Source of the DNA: Chryseobacterium tructae
GTDB lineage: Bacteria; Bacteroidota; Bacteroidia; Flavobacteriales; Weeksellaceae
DNA length: 64,000 nt
Assembly (NCBI RefSeq): GCF_030409875.1
Contig: NZ_JAUFQR010000001.1
Coordinates: 3,038,001 to 3,102,000 of the forward strand
Reading direction: 5' to 3'
The translations under genes were made by a program, and so were the position numbers. The notes under the pieces are model-generated. The model was not told where the DNA came from, did not search any database, and saw nothing but the letters and a program-made list of their open reading frames with translations. Shown one piece after another: positions 8,940 through 17,934 of the stretch. Position 1 is the first letter of the stretch; each line of letters begins with the position of its first letter.

Positions 8940-9628
8940 TTAACTTCTTCTGCTCATCAAAATATTCAGGACATACCAGAATAAAAGCATAATCGACGCA
9001 AAAAGCTGCAACGCCGCTCCAACATACTGATTCGTAGCATAAGAGTCCTTTAGCTTACTTGTCTGATATAAAATCGCCGCAGAAGCTAAGATTACCATTC
9101 CTACAGAGAACCATAATCCAAGATTAAAACCAAAGGCCATTCCACCAATAATTAAACCGATTGAAATAAACCCTCCTATAATGATGATATTTCTTAAAAA
9201 AGAAAAATCTCTCTTGGAAGTAAAAGCTACCGCAGAAATCCCCGCAAACATAGCAACCGTTAACGTAGCAGCCTGGAAGATAATATTAGCACCCCCTGCA
9301 ACATTAGTTGCTATAAAAAGTAATGGTAAAAATATTACGGCTTCTAAAACAATATAGAACCCTAAACCAAGGTACTGAGTGGATTGACTTTGTGAAAGCG
9401 ACCATTTAGAAGCTAAATAGAAGCCATCCAGAAAACTCCAATGATCAATAACCAGGTAAATCTTCCCTGAAACATCATCGCAATAATTTCTACAGGTACA
9501 GTTTTCAACAAAATAGTCTCAACTCCAATAAATGCAAGAATGGATAATGCAACATGCAAATAGGTCTTCTTGTAAAAATTCGCTTTCTCCACATCTGAGG
9601 AGTGAGCGACTAAAACATCTGTCATCAT
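8940..9628 (-). pseudogene. Bax inhibitor-1/YccA family membrane protein, frameshifted
   Basis: The conceptual product is a multi-pass membrane protein of the BI-1 (TMBIM) family, which forms proton- or calcium-leak channels in bacteria. The first part starts at ATG 9628 and reads to GVFWMAS; the second, in another frame, continues YLASKWSLSQSQSTQYLGLG and on to the end. The join needs one extra base near 9419 (TCT TAT in place of TCTAT). Once joined, the protein is about 229 residues with seven hydrophobic segments, the normal family length. Both halves look fully conserved, so a one-base sequencing loss is more likely than true decay. Terminator candidate at 8889-8910. Confidence 0.8.
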
Positions 9629-9656
9629 AGTTAATATTTTTTTTATTAATCGAAAT

Positions 9657-10102
9657 TTATTTATTCATTCCAGCCGGCAATACTCCAAGAAGCTTTCCAT
9701 CATCTTCAAATACAGCGCTTATCACTTCTTTTGTGTCTGAAGCTCCGGCATATTTATATTTAATATTAGGATGGCTGATCCCATCCATCGTTACATAGTA
9801 GCCCACTTTTAGAATATCAAGCTTTTTATTAACATCAATACCATCCCTTACTTTTTTAAGGACGTCTTCTGTAACAATTTCCTTTACCTTATCAGAAAGC
9901 ACCTCCTCTGCCGCTTTATAATCCGAAGACTGCAACGCTTTGATAAATTTCTGAAATTATCATTGTAAATATTGACTTTCTCCTTACTTATAGTTGCAGG
10001 CTGCTCTTTCTTTTGATTATTCTCAACTTTCAGCCCTGTAACCTTCTGGGCAAACATAAACTGGGCACCAATAATCGCCAGACCTAAAAATATTTTTTTC
10101 AT
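9657..10102 (-). pseudogene. small secreted protein, frameshifted (NTF2-like, tentative)
   Basis: The gene starts at ATG 10102 with a signal peptide (MKKIFLGLAIIGAQFMFAQ). The frame is lost after NIYNDNF and recovered as QKFIKALQSSDYKAAEEVL, which requires one extra base in the TTT run near 9953-9956. The joined product is about 148 residues. The second half (F..AL...DY..A...LSDKVKE, then G.Y.TMDG and a FEDDGKLLGV ending) resembles DUF3887-type NTF2-like domains, but this is only pattern similarity. It lies just upstream of the BI-1 gene on the same strand (28 bp gap), so the two could be co-transcribed. Frame loss is probably a sequence error. Confidence 0.6.
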
Positions 10103-10150
10103 AGTATTTGTTTTATTATTTAGTGAAATAGGTCATGGAAGATACGAAAA

Positions 10151-11185
10151 TCAGACCAGTTCTAAAAATTTCATCGTATCCACATTATCGGCATAGGTAT
10201 CAAGCCCCGGATTTTGTGCTTCACCAAAGGAAATTGAATCTAAACCTAACTCATCTTTAGCGACTACACATTGAATATTTTCTTCATTTTCAGCAATAAA
10301 ACCTGTCACATCCTCCAACGATTCATATCGACTGAAATTAATCACAGAAAGCGGGCTAAACAACTTATCATCTTCTTTCAACATCACAAAATTGTTATCC
10401 CAGAATTTCTCTAGGTTTAAAAGATAAACAGCTCTGTTATAATCATAATTATTAGCATATTTATTATGATTGATAATATCCTTAAATCCTAAGAAATTTT
10501 CAAACAGCCTGTCGATCACAAAATCCTGAGGAATAAAAATTCTCGTCACATTTCTGCATCCTAATCCAAAATATTGGAAAATATCTTTTGCCAAAAGCTG
10601 TAACTCTTCATCAGTTTCGTCACCTTTTAAAACAGCAACAGAAGTTCTGTTTTTACGGATAATACTCAAATGATTTTTAAAATAATATTCAAGATATCTT
10701 GCTGTATTATTACTTCCAGTCGCAATAACGGCATCAAAATTCTCTAATTTTTCTACAAATTCAAACTGTACCTGATCGCCGGAAAACTCTTTCCATTTAT
10801 TTAACAAAAACGGGATCAGATATTTATCTTTAGACGACAGCTTAATTAAAGGAATGTGATTACTTAGTACAACAGAGATCACATCGTGAAATCCTACCAA
10901 AGGAATATTTCCAGCTAAAATAAGTCCAACTTTCTTGGAAATTTTCGAGATTGAATAATTTTTAAGCCAGTTTTTGAGGGTATCCTCCGTAAGAAGATCC
11001 GCCCATTGTTGCAGAGCAAATTTCTGATTATCAACAGTGAACCACGGATTTCCTATTTCGGATTTCTTTAATAATAATTCAATATTTACATCATCTTCAT
11101 TGTGATCTTCCGGTTTCTTCGCTAAAAACGCTTTTATATAATCACTTAATTTAATAAGTCCTAAAACTTGATTTTCGGTATTCAT
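10151..11185 (-). CDS. acyl-CoA reductase (LuxC-like family)
   Basis: A 344-residue cytoplasmic protein of the LuxC/acyl-CoA reductase family, which in luminous bacteria reduces activated fatty acids to aldehydes with NADPH. Visible family features are KKVGLILAGNIPLVGFHDVISV in the nucleotide-binding half (positions about 87-108), VIATGSNNTARYLEYYF, and FGLGCRNVTRIFIP with the presumed catalytic cysteine in GLGCRN (about residue 208). There is no luciferase neighbourhood; in Flavobacteriia this gene regularly stands divergent to a ferredoxin, as here (59 bp between starts), hinting at a redox link. True substrate unknown. Confidence 0.8.
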   Translation of the reverse strand: MNTENQVLGLIKLSDYIKAFLAKKPEDHNEDDVNIELLLKKSEIGNPWFTVDNQKFALQQWADLLTEDTLKNWLKNYSISKISKKVGLILAGNIPLVGFHDVISVVLSNHIPLIKLSSKDKYLIPFLLNKWKEFSGDQVQFEFVEKLENFDAVIATGSNNTARYLEYYFKNHLSIIRKNRTSVAVLKGDETDEELQLLAKDIFQYFGLGCRNVTRIFIPQDFVIDRLFENFLGFKDIINHNKYANNYDYNRAVYLLNLEKFWDNNFVMLKEDDKLFSPLSVINFSRYESLEDVTGFIAENEENIQCVVAKDELGLDSISFGEAQNPGLDTYADNVDTMKFLELV

Positions 11186-11213
11186 AATTACTTTAAAATT
11201 GGGGAATATTTTG

Positions 11214-11221
11214 TAATTTTG
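11214..11221 (+). promoter_or_regulatory. -7 element of the ferredoxin promoter
   Basis: TAATTTTG matches TAnnTTTG exactly and lies 24 bp before the ferredoxin ATG, within the 59-bp divergent region. No convincing -33 TTG at the right spacing was seen. Confidence 0.5.
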
Positions 11222-11244
11222 TGCAAATTTAAAAAAAATTAGCG

Positions 11245-11595
11245 ATGGCTATTAAAATAACTGATGAATGCATTAATTGTGGGGCTTGTGAACCAGAATG
11301 TCCAAACAATGCAATATATGAAGGAGCTGTAGACTGGAAAGCTTCTGATGGTACTAGTCTTCAAGGGACTATTACATTACCATCGGGGCTTACTGTAGAT
11401 GCAGATTCAGCACAGGAACCAGTAAGTGATGATGTTTATTTCATTGTAACTGATAAATGTACAGAATGTAAAGGATTCCACGAAGAGCCACAGTGTGCTG
11501 CAGTATGCCCTGTAGACTGCTGTGTTCCGGATGAGGATCACGTAGAATCTGAAGAGGCACTGCTTAACAAAAAAGCATTCCTACACGGCGAATAA
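11245..11595 (+). CDS. 2[4Fe-4S]-type ferredoxin
   Basis: A 116-residue ferredoxin. The first cluster motif is CINCGACEPECP (C9, C12, C15, C19) and the second is spread as CTECKGFHEEPQCAAVCPVDCC, the Alvin-type arrangement with an insertion between the second and third cysteines and a C-terminal extension. The central acidic loop (residues about 28-70) is longer than in clostridial ferredoxins, as in other Bacteroidota versions. It delivers low-potential electrons to cytoplasmic enzymes; the partner is not known. It is divergent from the acyl-CoA reductase gene and ends at a terminator. Confidence 0.92.
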   Translation: MAIKITDECINCGACEPECPNNAIYEGAVDWKASDGTSLQGTITLPSGLTVDADSAQEPVSDDVYFIVTDKCTECKGFHEEPQCAAVCPVDCCVPDEDHVESEEALLNKKAFLHGE

Positions 11596-11603
11596 AAAAA
11601 ATT

Positions 11604-11634
11604 CCGTCTCATAATGTGTGAGGCGGCTTTTTTT
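11604..11634 (+). terminator. terminator after ferredoxin
   Basis: CCGTCTCA (11604-11611) pairs with TGAGGCGG (11619-11626, one G-U pair), followed by CTTTTTTT. Confidence 0.85.
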
Positions 11635-11705
11635 AACCAAAAATCCAACAAAACAAAAAATTAAGCTAAAGGATTTACTTCCCAAAGCAACCAAAAAATA
11701 AAAAT

Positions 11706-12773
11706 ATGAACAAAAAGCACAACTTCAGCGCAGGGCCATGTATCTTACCACAAGAGGTATTTGAAAAATCAGCACAGGCAATCTTAGACTTTAACGGTAT
11801 CGGATTATCCCTTCTTGAAATTTCGCACAGAAGTAAAGATTTCGTTGCAGTGATGGACGAAGCACGTGCTATTGTAAAAAGATTGATGAACCTTGGTGAT
11901 GATTATGAGGTTCTTTATTTAGGGAGCGGTGCCAGCATGCAATTTGCTATGGTTCCTTACAACCTGATGAAAGTAGGTGGAAAAGCGGCTTACCTGGATA
12001 CAGGAACATGGGCAGCAGGTGCCATCAAAGAAGCCAAAAAATTAGGAACTGTAGATGTAGTAGGTTCTTCAAAAGAAGAGAACTATTCATTCATTCCTAA
12101 GAATTATACGGTAGGTTCAGAATACGATTATTTCCACTGTACTTCCAACAATACAATTTATGGAACTCAAATGAAATCATTCCCTGAAGTAGATACTTTA
12201 ATGGTATGTGATATGAGTTCAGATATTTTCTCAAGACAATTGGATTTTTCAAAATTTGATTTAATTTATGCCGGAGCTCAGAAAAACATGGGACCTGCAG
12301 GAGTTACTTTAGTAGTCATCAAAAAAGATATCTTAGGAAAAACAGGAAGAGAAAATATGCTTTCTATGCTGGATTATTCTCAACACATTTCTAAAGAGTC
12401 TATGTACAATACCCCACCGGTATTTCCAATTTACGCTTCTTTACTGACATTACAATACCTTGAAAACAATGGTGGAATTGCAGCGGCCGAAAAAAGAAAT
12501 GAAGCTAAAGCTAAGCTTTTATATGATGAAATAGACAGCAACCCATTATTTGAAACATTCTGTGTGGAAGAAGATCGTTCATTCATGAATGTTTCCTTTA
12601 AAATCACAGACGAAAGTAAAAAAGAAGAATTTGATAATGCATGGAAAGCAGCAGGGATTAGTGGACTTAACGGGCACAGAAGCCTTGGCGGATACAGAGC
12701 CAGCTTATACAATGCTTTACCTATTGAAAGCGTACAAGTATTGGTAGATGTAATGAATCTATCAAATAATTAA
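11706..12773 (+). CDS. serC: 3-phosphoserine/phosphohydroxythreonine transaminase
   Basis: SerC converts 3-phosphohydroxypyruvate and glutamate to phosphoserine in serine synthesis and also acts in pyridoxal phosphate synthesis. The 355-residue product shows the family start HNFSAGPCILP, the LEISHRSKDF loop, the phosphate-binding LYLGSGASMQF, and the PLP lysine K193 in YAGAQKNMGPAG. The C-terminal GLNGHRSLGGYRASLYNA holds the substrate phosphate-binding arginines. It is followed by serA and a DUF1015 gene on the same strand, so the serine branch is grouped here; a long inverted repeat separates serC and serA. Confidence 0.96.
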   Translation: MNKKHNFSAGPCILPQEVFEKSAQAILDFNGIGLSLLEISHRSKDFVAVMDEARAIVKRLMNLGDDYEVLYLGSGASMQFAMVPYNLMKVGGKAAYLDTGTWAAGAIKEAKKLGTVDVVGSSKEENYSFIPKNYTVGSEYDYFHCTSNNTIYGTQMKSFPEVDTLMVCDMSSDIFSRQLDFSKFDLIYAGAQKNMGPAGVTLVVIKKDILGKTGRENMLSMLDYSQHISKESMYNTPPVFPIYASLLTLQYLENNGGIAAAEKRNEAKAKLLYDEIDSNPLFETFCVEEDRSFMNVSFKITDESKKEEFDNAWKAAGISGLNGHRSLGGYRASLYNALPIESVQVLVDVMNLSNN

Positions 12774-12787
12774 AACATAAAAAATTC

Positions 12788-12879
12788 AAAGATTGAAAGA
12801 TTTAAAAGCAGTTAATTTAAATTTATTAATTTGCAGTCCAGTTTTAAATTTTTGAAATATTTTAAATCTTTCAATCTTT
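12788..12879 (+). repeat. 19-bp inverted repeat between serC and serA
   Basis: AAAGATTGAAAGATTTAAA (12788-12806) is perfectly repeated in inverted form at 12861-12879, with a 54-nt spacer. The downstream arm ends 15 bp before the serA start codon, so a folded transcript would place the serA initiation region beside a long AT-rich stem. It could act as a weak terminator or as a translation-modulating structure; neither is proven. Confidence 0.55.
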
Positions 12880-12894
12880 AAATCAAAATAACAC

Positions 12895-13860
12895 ATGAAA
12901 GTTTTAGCAAACGATGGAATCTCAAAAGCAGGAGAACGGGCTCTAAAAGAAGCCGGAATTGAAATTCTGGACAATAGAGTGGCCCAGGATCACGTTATTA
13001 ATTTTATAAACGATAATAATGTAGACGTTCTTCTTGTAAGAAGTGCAACAAAAGTAAGACAAGACCTGATTGATGCATGTCCGGGACTTAAAATCATAGG
13101 CAGAGGCGGTATCGGAATGGACAATATTGATGTGGAGTATGCAAAAAGCAAAGGAATTAAAATAATAAATACTCCTACAGCATCTTCAAAATCCGTTGCA
13201 GAATTGGTTTTCGGGCACTTCTTTTCATTAGCAAGATTCCTTCACGAATCAAACAGACTGATGCCTTTGGAGGGGGAAACTCATTTCAATGCCATGAAAA
13301 AGTCATTCAGCAATGCTTATGAACTTTCAGGAAAAACGTTAGGAGTAATTGGCTTTGGAAGCATTGGCCAAGAAGTTGTGAAAATAGGAATCGCTTTGGG
13401 AATGAAAGTTCAGGTTCTCACAAGGAGTCCAAAAACAGAAGTTCTTACCCTGAATTTCTTTGATGGACAATCGGTGAACTTTGAAATCACTTCCACCAAT
13501 GATATGGATGCATTCCTTAAAGAAGCAGACTTTATCAGCATCAATACTCCAAGAACGAATGAATATATTATAGACACGCCACAATTTGAAAAAATGAAAG
13601 ATGGAGTGTATATTGTAAATACAGCAAGAGGCGGTGTAATCAATGAAGTAACACTGATTGATTTTATCGAGTCAGGAAAAGTAGCAGGAGCAGCATTGGA
13701 TGTATTTGAAAACGAACCTACACCTGAGCTTCCTTTACTCATGAATCCGGCACTATCGCTATCCCCTCATGTAGGTGGAAACACGATAGATGCGCAAGAG
13801 AAAATCGGTATCGAACTTGCAGAACAAATTATTAAGCTACAAAAAGAAACTATAAGATAA
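12895..13860 (+). CDS. serA: D-2-hydroxyacid / 3-phosphoglycerate dehydrogenase (SerA-type)
   Basis: A 321-residue NAD-dependent dehydrogenase that most likely oxidises 3-phosphoglycerate to 3-phosphohydroxypyruvate, the first step of serine synthesis. Features in order: substrate domain with GRGGIGMDNIDVEYAK, Rossmann motif GVIGFGSIGQEV, catalytic Arg in NTARGGVI, Glu in DVFENEPTP, and His in SPHVGGNT. It lacks the C-terminal ACT regulatory domain of the long SerA form, so serine feedback through that domain is not expected. Position between serC and DUF1015 supports the role; without the context it would be called a generic 2-hydroxyacid dehydrogenase. Confidence 0.88.
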   Translation: MKVLANDGISKAGERALKEAGIEILDNRVAQDHVINFINDNNVDVLLVRSATKVRQDLIDACPGLKIIGRGGIGMDNIDVEYAKSKGIKIINTPTASSKSVAELVFGHFFSLARFLHESNRLMPLEGETHFNAMKKSFSNAYELSGKTLGVIGFGSIGQEVVKIGIALGMKVQVLTRSPKTEVLTLNFFDGQSVNFEITSTNDMDAFLKEADFISINTPRTNEYIIDTPQFEKMKDGVYIVNTARGGVINEVTLIDFIESGKVAGAALDVFENEPTPELPLLMNPALSLSPHVGGNTIDAQEKIGIELAEQIIKLQKETIR

Positions 13861-13862
13861 AT

Positions 13863-15107
13863 ATGCCTGTTTTTAAACCTTTCCGTGGAATAAGACCTCA
13901 CAGAGATTTTGAGGATACTTTCCCTACCCATCCACTGGATAATTTTACCCAGGAAGAAATTGCAGAAAAAGCTCAAGTTGAAAACACTTACATCAACATG
14001 ATAAAACCGTATGTTGTAAGTAAATCTAAAGACGTCGATCGAAACCTGCGAAAGATTCGTTCTACATTTGAAGAACTTCTGGACGAAAAGAAACTCGTTC
14101 AGGATAATTCTGCATATTATCTTTACGAACAAATATATCCTAATAAACAAATTTTCAGAGGGCTTTTAGGTCTGGCGAGTATTGAGGATTTCTGGAACGG
14201 AAAAATCAAAAGGCACGAAAGTACCATCCCTCAGAAAAAAGAAAAACTGGCTCACTACCTTGAAAAAGTAAATCTTCAGGCTGAACCGGTACTTCTTACC
14301 TACCCTGCCAACTCAAAGATTGAGTTGCTGATGAACCACGAGGAAAAAAATGTTCCGATCTTTAATCATGTAGATACTATTGGAATCAGACATAAAATTT
14401 GGAGAATAGACAACCGTCTGAAACTTCAACAGTTTAAAGAAGTGATTGACCAAATCGACTCATTCTACATTGCCGATGGTCACCATAGAATTGGCTCTAC
14501 AGCATTAAACGCCAAAAAACATAAAGACAAAAACAAACGACACAACGGTACGGAGCTTTATAACTTTGTATATAGCTTTATTGTGTCGAATCAATCTATT
14601 AAGATTCACGATTACAACAGAGTACTTCATGATCTGAACGGTCTTTCTACTGAGCAATTCCTTAAAGAGCTTGAACAATACTTCCTAATTCACGAAAAAG
14701 GAGAAACTTCATACTATCCATCTCAGAAATTCCACATTTCAATGTATCTGGATGGCAAATTCTATTCTCTTCACGTGAAACATGATCTACGTTCTAAAGA
14801 AATGTCTTTAGATAATCTGGATCACCATTTATTGGATAAATATATCTTCAAAGGTATTTTAAAAATAGATGATCCGGATAGCTCTGACCTTATCTCTTAT
14901 GTAAAAGGCACTTCCAACATCAATGGAATCAACATTTTAAAAGAACAAATAGACAACAAAGAAGGAAAAGCCGGCTTCGGAATTTATCCTGTAAGTTTTA
15001 ATGATATGATTAAAATTTCAGACTTAAAATTAAGCATGCCTCCAAAATGTACATTCATTGAGCCAAAATTGATTACAGCACTGGTAATGTATGATATGAA
15101 ACCTTAA
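13863..15107 (+). CDS. DUF1015 family protein
   Basis: A 414-residue cytoplasmic protein of the DUF1015 family. Recognisable parts are FKPFRGIRPHRDFED at the start, YLYEQ, the IADGHHRIGSTALNAKKH motif near residue 200, and a C-terminal MPPKCTFIEPKLITALVMYD typical of the family. The DGHHR motif is ParB/sulfiredoxin-like in appearance and may bind a nucleotide. It starts 2 bp after serA, so it belongs to the serA transcript; in many bacteria DUF1015 genes travel with serine-synthesis genes, which suggests an accessory role (some homologues are discussed as serine kinases). Function not established here. Confidence 0.85.
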   Translation: MPVFKPFRGIRPHRDFEDTFPTHPLDNFTQEEIAEKAQVENTYINMIKPYVVSKSKDVDRNLRKIRSTFEELLDEKKLVQDNSAYYLYEQIYPNKQIFRGLLGLASIEDFWNGKIKRHESTIPQKKEKLAHYLEKVNLQAEPVLLTYPANSKIELLMNHEEKNVPIFNHVDTIGIRHKIWRIDNRLKLQQFKEVIDQIDSFYIADGHHRIGSTALNAKKHKDKNKRHNGTELYNFVYSFIVSNQSIKIHDYNRVLHDLNGLSTEQFLKELEQYFLIHEKGETSYYPSQKFHISMYLDGKFYSLHVKHDLRSKEMSLDNLDHHLLDKYIFKGILKIDDPDSSDLISYVKGTSNINGINILKEQIDNKEGKAGFGIYPVSFNDMIKISDLKLSMPPKCTFIEPKLITALVMYDMKP

Positions 15108-15162
15108 TAAATTCCTATTTTTTCCCTACTTTTATCATCGGTAAAAGAAAGGTAAATAAAAA

Positions 15163-16569
15163 ATGAAAAAAATATTCATTATACTTCCACTCTTTTTGAG
15201 TGGATTTTTATTTTCTCAAAAAAAAATCCAGAAAAAGCCCGCCGGCAGAGCAGCCATTCCTGTAAAATTAAATTATCACGATGAATTTAAAAAGATCTCA
15301 GACGAGATCATGACCAATGGCAGAGCTTATGAAAATCTCGGAGAACTCACGAAAGGCATTGGCTCACGTTTTAGTGCAACTCCTGGTTATACAAAAGCTG
15401 TAGAATGGGCAGAAAAGAAGTTCAAGGAAATTGGCATTAATATGATCTGGAGACAAGAAGCTAAAGCACCTATCTGGATCAGAGGGAAAGAGTCTTTACA
15501 AATAAAAGCAGAAAATGGAGATTGGAAAAACATCAAAATGCTTTCTTTTGGAAACTCTGAAGGAACAGGCGGAAAAGATCTTACAGGTGAAATTGTTTTA
15601 ATCAATTCCACTACAGAACTTAATGCGATGTCAATAGGTCAGTTGAAAGACAAAATAGTCTTCGTGAATGTTCCTATGGATCCCAAAATCATTAATACCA
15701 GTGATTCTTATTTACAAACAGCAAAATCAAAATTAATCTCAGCTTCTGTCATCGCTAAAACAGGTGCAAAAGCTTTAATTATAAGATCATTAACAACAGC
15801 TAACGATGATACGCCTCATGCTAAAATGATTTACTACGAGCCAGATGATAAAGTTAAAATTCCAGCTTTATCAATAGGCGTAAGATCAGCGGAGGAGTTA
15901 GAAAAAACATTGAAGAAGCAAAAAGTTATCGCCAGGATCAATATGACTGCGGAGTCAAAAGGCAGCACGACTAACCCCAACATTATTGCTGAAATTCAAG
16001 GTAATAAAGATTCTAAAGTGATTGTTTTAGGAGCGCAGCTTGATTCCTGGGACATTGGTGAAGGAGCAATTGATGATGGAACAGGAGTAGCTCAGTGTAT
16101 TGAAGTATTGAGAACCCTGAAAGCATTAGGATATGAGAACAACCATACCATCCGGGTGGTTTTATATGCCAATAGTGAAAATGGCGGCCAAGGTCGTGAA
16201 ATGTATGCCGCCTATGTGAAAAAGAGAGAAGAAAAACACATATTTGCATTAGGAACAGATGCCGGAGGGTATTCTCCACGAGGATTTTCTTTAGATATGC
16301 CGCCTCAAAGAAGAAGATTAGTATCTCCCTGGAAAGAATATTTTCTACCTTATGGTGTTTATGATTTTGACCAGACAGACGCCATTCAGGATATCTCCCC
16401 TTTGAAAAAACTGGACATTCCTTTGGCAGAACTTGTAGTAGATACACAAAGGTATTTCGACTACCATCATTCCGAACAGGATACTTTTGATAAAGTGAAT
16501 AAAAGAGAACTTCTCCTCGGAGCAGTCGCTATGACACAAATGATCTTTATGGTTGATAAAAATTGGTAA
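15163..16569 (+). CDS. M28-family peptidase paralogue 1, probably catalytically inactive
   Basis: The first of three tandem M28 (aminopeptidase Y/S-like) proteins, 468 residues, with signal peptide (MKKIFIILPLFLSGFLFSQ), a PA insert domain (about residues 130-250) and a C-terminal zinc-peptidase domain. Compared with the two following copies, the first zinc ligand is replaced (GAQLDSWD instead of GGHLDSWD), the loop GEGAHDDG reads GEGAIDDG, and the catalytic Glu of NEENG is Ser (NSENG). The other ligands (D, the second E, D, and H in YHHSEQDT) remain. Loss of a ligand and the general base predicts no peptidase activity; it may bind substrate or partner copies 2 and 3. One base separates it from the next ATG. 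Confidence 0.85.
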   Translation: MKKIFIILPLFLSGFLFSQKKIQKKPAGRAAIPVKLNYHDEFKKISDEIMTNGRAYENLGELTKGIGSRFSATPGYTKAVEWAEKKFKEIGINMIWRQEAKAPIWIRGKESLQIKAENGDWKNIKMLSFGNSEGTGGKDLTGEIVLINSTTELNAMSIGQLKDKIVFVNVPMDPKIINTSDSYLQTAKSKLISASVIAKTGAKALIIRSLTTANDDTPHAKMIYYEPDDKVKIPALSIGVRSAEELEKTLKKQKVIARINMTAESKGSTTNPNIIAEIQGNKDSKVIVLGAQLDSWDIGEGAIDDGTGVAQCIEVLRTLKALGYENNHTIRVVLYANSENGGQGREMYAAYVKKREEKHIFALGTDAGGYSPRGFSLDMPPQRRRLVSPWKEYFLPYGVYDFDQTDAIQDISPLKKLDIPLAELVVDTQRYFDYHHSEQDTFDKVNKRELLLGAVAMTQMIFMVDKNW

Positions 16570-16570
16570 T

Positions 16571-17932
16571 ATGAAAAAGATCGCAAGCCTATCATTAATC
16601 GCTTTGGGAATAAGCTTTATATCAGGACAGACTAAAGAAGACTCCATACAGTTCAATAAAATCTCCACAGAAATCCTTAATTATGGAAAAGGATATGATG
16701 AACTGCGGGAACTGACTAAAAATATAGGCCACCGTTTGAGTGGCTCCGAAGCCTATGAAAAATCTGTACAATGGGCAGCCCAAAAACTTCGCGATGCCGG
16801 AGCAGACAAAGTATGGCTGCAGGAAGTGATGATTCCGGTTTGGGTTAGAGGAAAAGAGTCCTTACACATCCAAACCTCAAACGGAAACTGGAAAAGCCTT
16901 AAAATGCTTTCTCTCGGAAACTCAGAAGGAACAGCCGGAAAAGATGTTTCAGGAGAGATCATCATGGTTAAATCTCTGGAAGAATATGATCAACTTCCTG
17001 TTGAAAAAGTAAAAGATAAGATTGTTTTCTTTAATTATCCTTTCAACCAGGGAAATGTACAGACATTTATTTCCTATAGAGAATCAGGAGCCTACAGACG
17101 TACTGCCGCATCTTTAACCGCAAAGAAAGGCGGAAAGTTCGCTATCATAAGATCTCTTTCCTCAGCATTTGATAATGTTCCACACACAGGAAATATGCGA
17201 TACGAAGAGAATATTGCTAAAATCCCTGCCGTTACCATTGGAAATACAACAGCCGATGAACTGGAAGCTTTATTAAAAAATCAAAAAGTTATGGCAAAAC
17301 TCAACTCCAATTGTGGAATGAAGGGTGAAAAACGCTCCCACTCTGTGATTGGTGAAATTACAGGTAAAAAAGACCAAAGCGTAATTGTTGTCGGTGGACA
17401 TCTTGATTCCTGGGATGTAGGAGAAGGTGCTCATGATGATGGTTCCGGAATCGTGCAAAGTATTGAAGTATTAAGAACATTCAAAAAACTAGGACTCCAA
17501 AACAACCATACCATCAGAGCTGTTTGCTTTGCCAATGAAGAAAACGGAACCAAGGGCGGAAAACAGTACGGAAAAACAGCAAAAGATAATAATGAAAAAC
17601 ATCTTTTTGCCATAGAATCAGATGCCGGAGGATTTTCACCTCGCGGAATATCGCTGGAAATGGATGATACAAAAAGAAAACAGATCAAAAGCTGGGTAAA
17701 CCTGTTTTTACCTTATGGGGTCTATAATTTTGAAGGAAAGTACTCAGGTTCGGATATTGCTCCGCTCCACGAGATGGGCGTTCCTACTGCAGAACTCGTT
17801 CCGGAACCCCAACGCTATTTTGACATCCATCACACCGAAGAAGATACTTTTGAAAAAGTCAACCGCAGAGAATTACTTTTAGGCTCAACGGTAATGACAC
17901 AACTTATTTATATGATTGATAAAAATTGGTAA
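16571..17932 (+). CDS. M28-family zinc aminopeptidase, paralogue 2
   Basis: A 453-residue secreted M28 peptidase starting at ATG 16571, one base after the previous stop (an in-frame upstream start at 16553 lies inside that gene). Signal peptide residues 1-19; PA domain in the middle; zinc domain with all ligands: H in GGHLDSWD, D in HDDGSG, the EE pair in FANEENG (first Glu catalytic, second ligand), D in ESDAGG and H in DIHHTEEDT. Such enzymes remove N-terminal residues from peptides in the periplasm or outside the cell. Its central portion is almost identical in DNA sequence to paralogue 3, indicating recent duplication or gene conversion. Confidence 0.92.
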   Translation: MKKIASLSLIALGISFISGQTKEDSIQFNKISTEILNYGKGYDELRELTKNIGHRLSGSEAYEKSVQWAAQKLRDAGADKVWLQEVMIPVWVRGKESLHIQTSNGNWKSLKMLSLGNSEGTAGKDVSGEIIMVKSLEEYDQLPVEKVKDKIVFFNYPFNQGNVQTFISYRESGAYRRTAASLTAKKGGKFAIIRSLSSAFDNVPHTGNMRYEENIAKIPAVTIGNTTADELEALLKNQKVMAKLNSNCGMKGEKRSHSVIGEITGKKDQSVIVVGGHLDSWDVGEGAHDDGSGIVQSIEVLRTFKKLGLQNNHTIRAVCFANEENGTKGGKQYGKTAKDNNEKHLFAIESDAGGFSPRGISLEMDDTKRKQIKSWVNLFLPYGVYNFEGKYSGSDIAPLHEMGVPTAELVPEPQRYFDIHHTEEDTFEKVNRRELLLGSTVMTQLIYMIDKNW

Positions 17933-17934
17933 CA

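Noticed and set aside
16013..16447. 144-codon minus-strand frame inside the first M28 gene
   Set aside because: Antisense shadow of a conserved coding region with leucine/histidine-rich nonsense composition.
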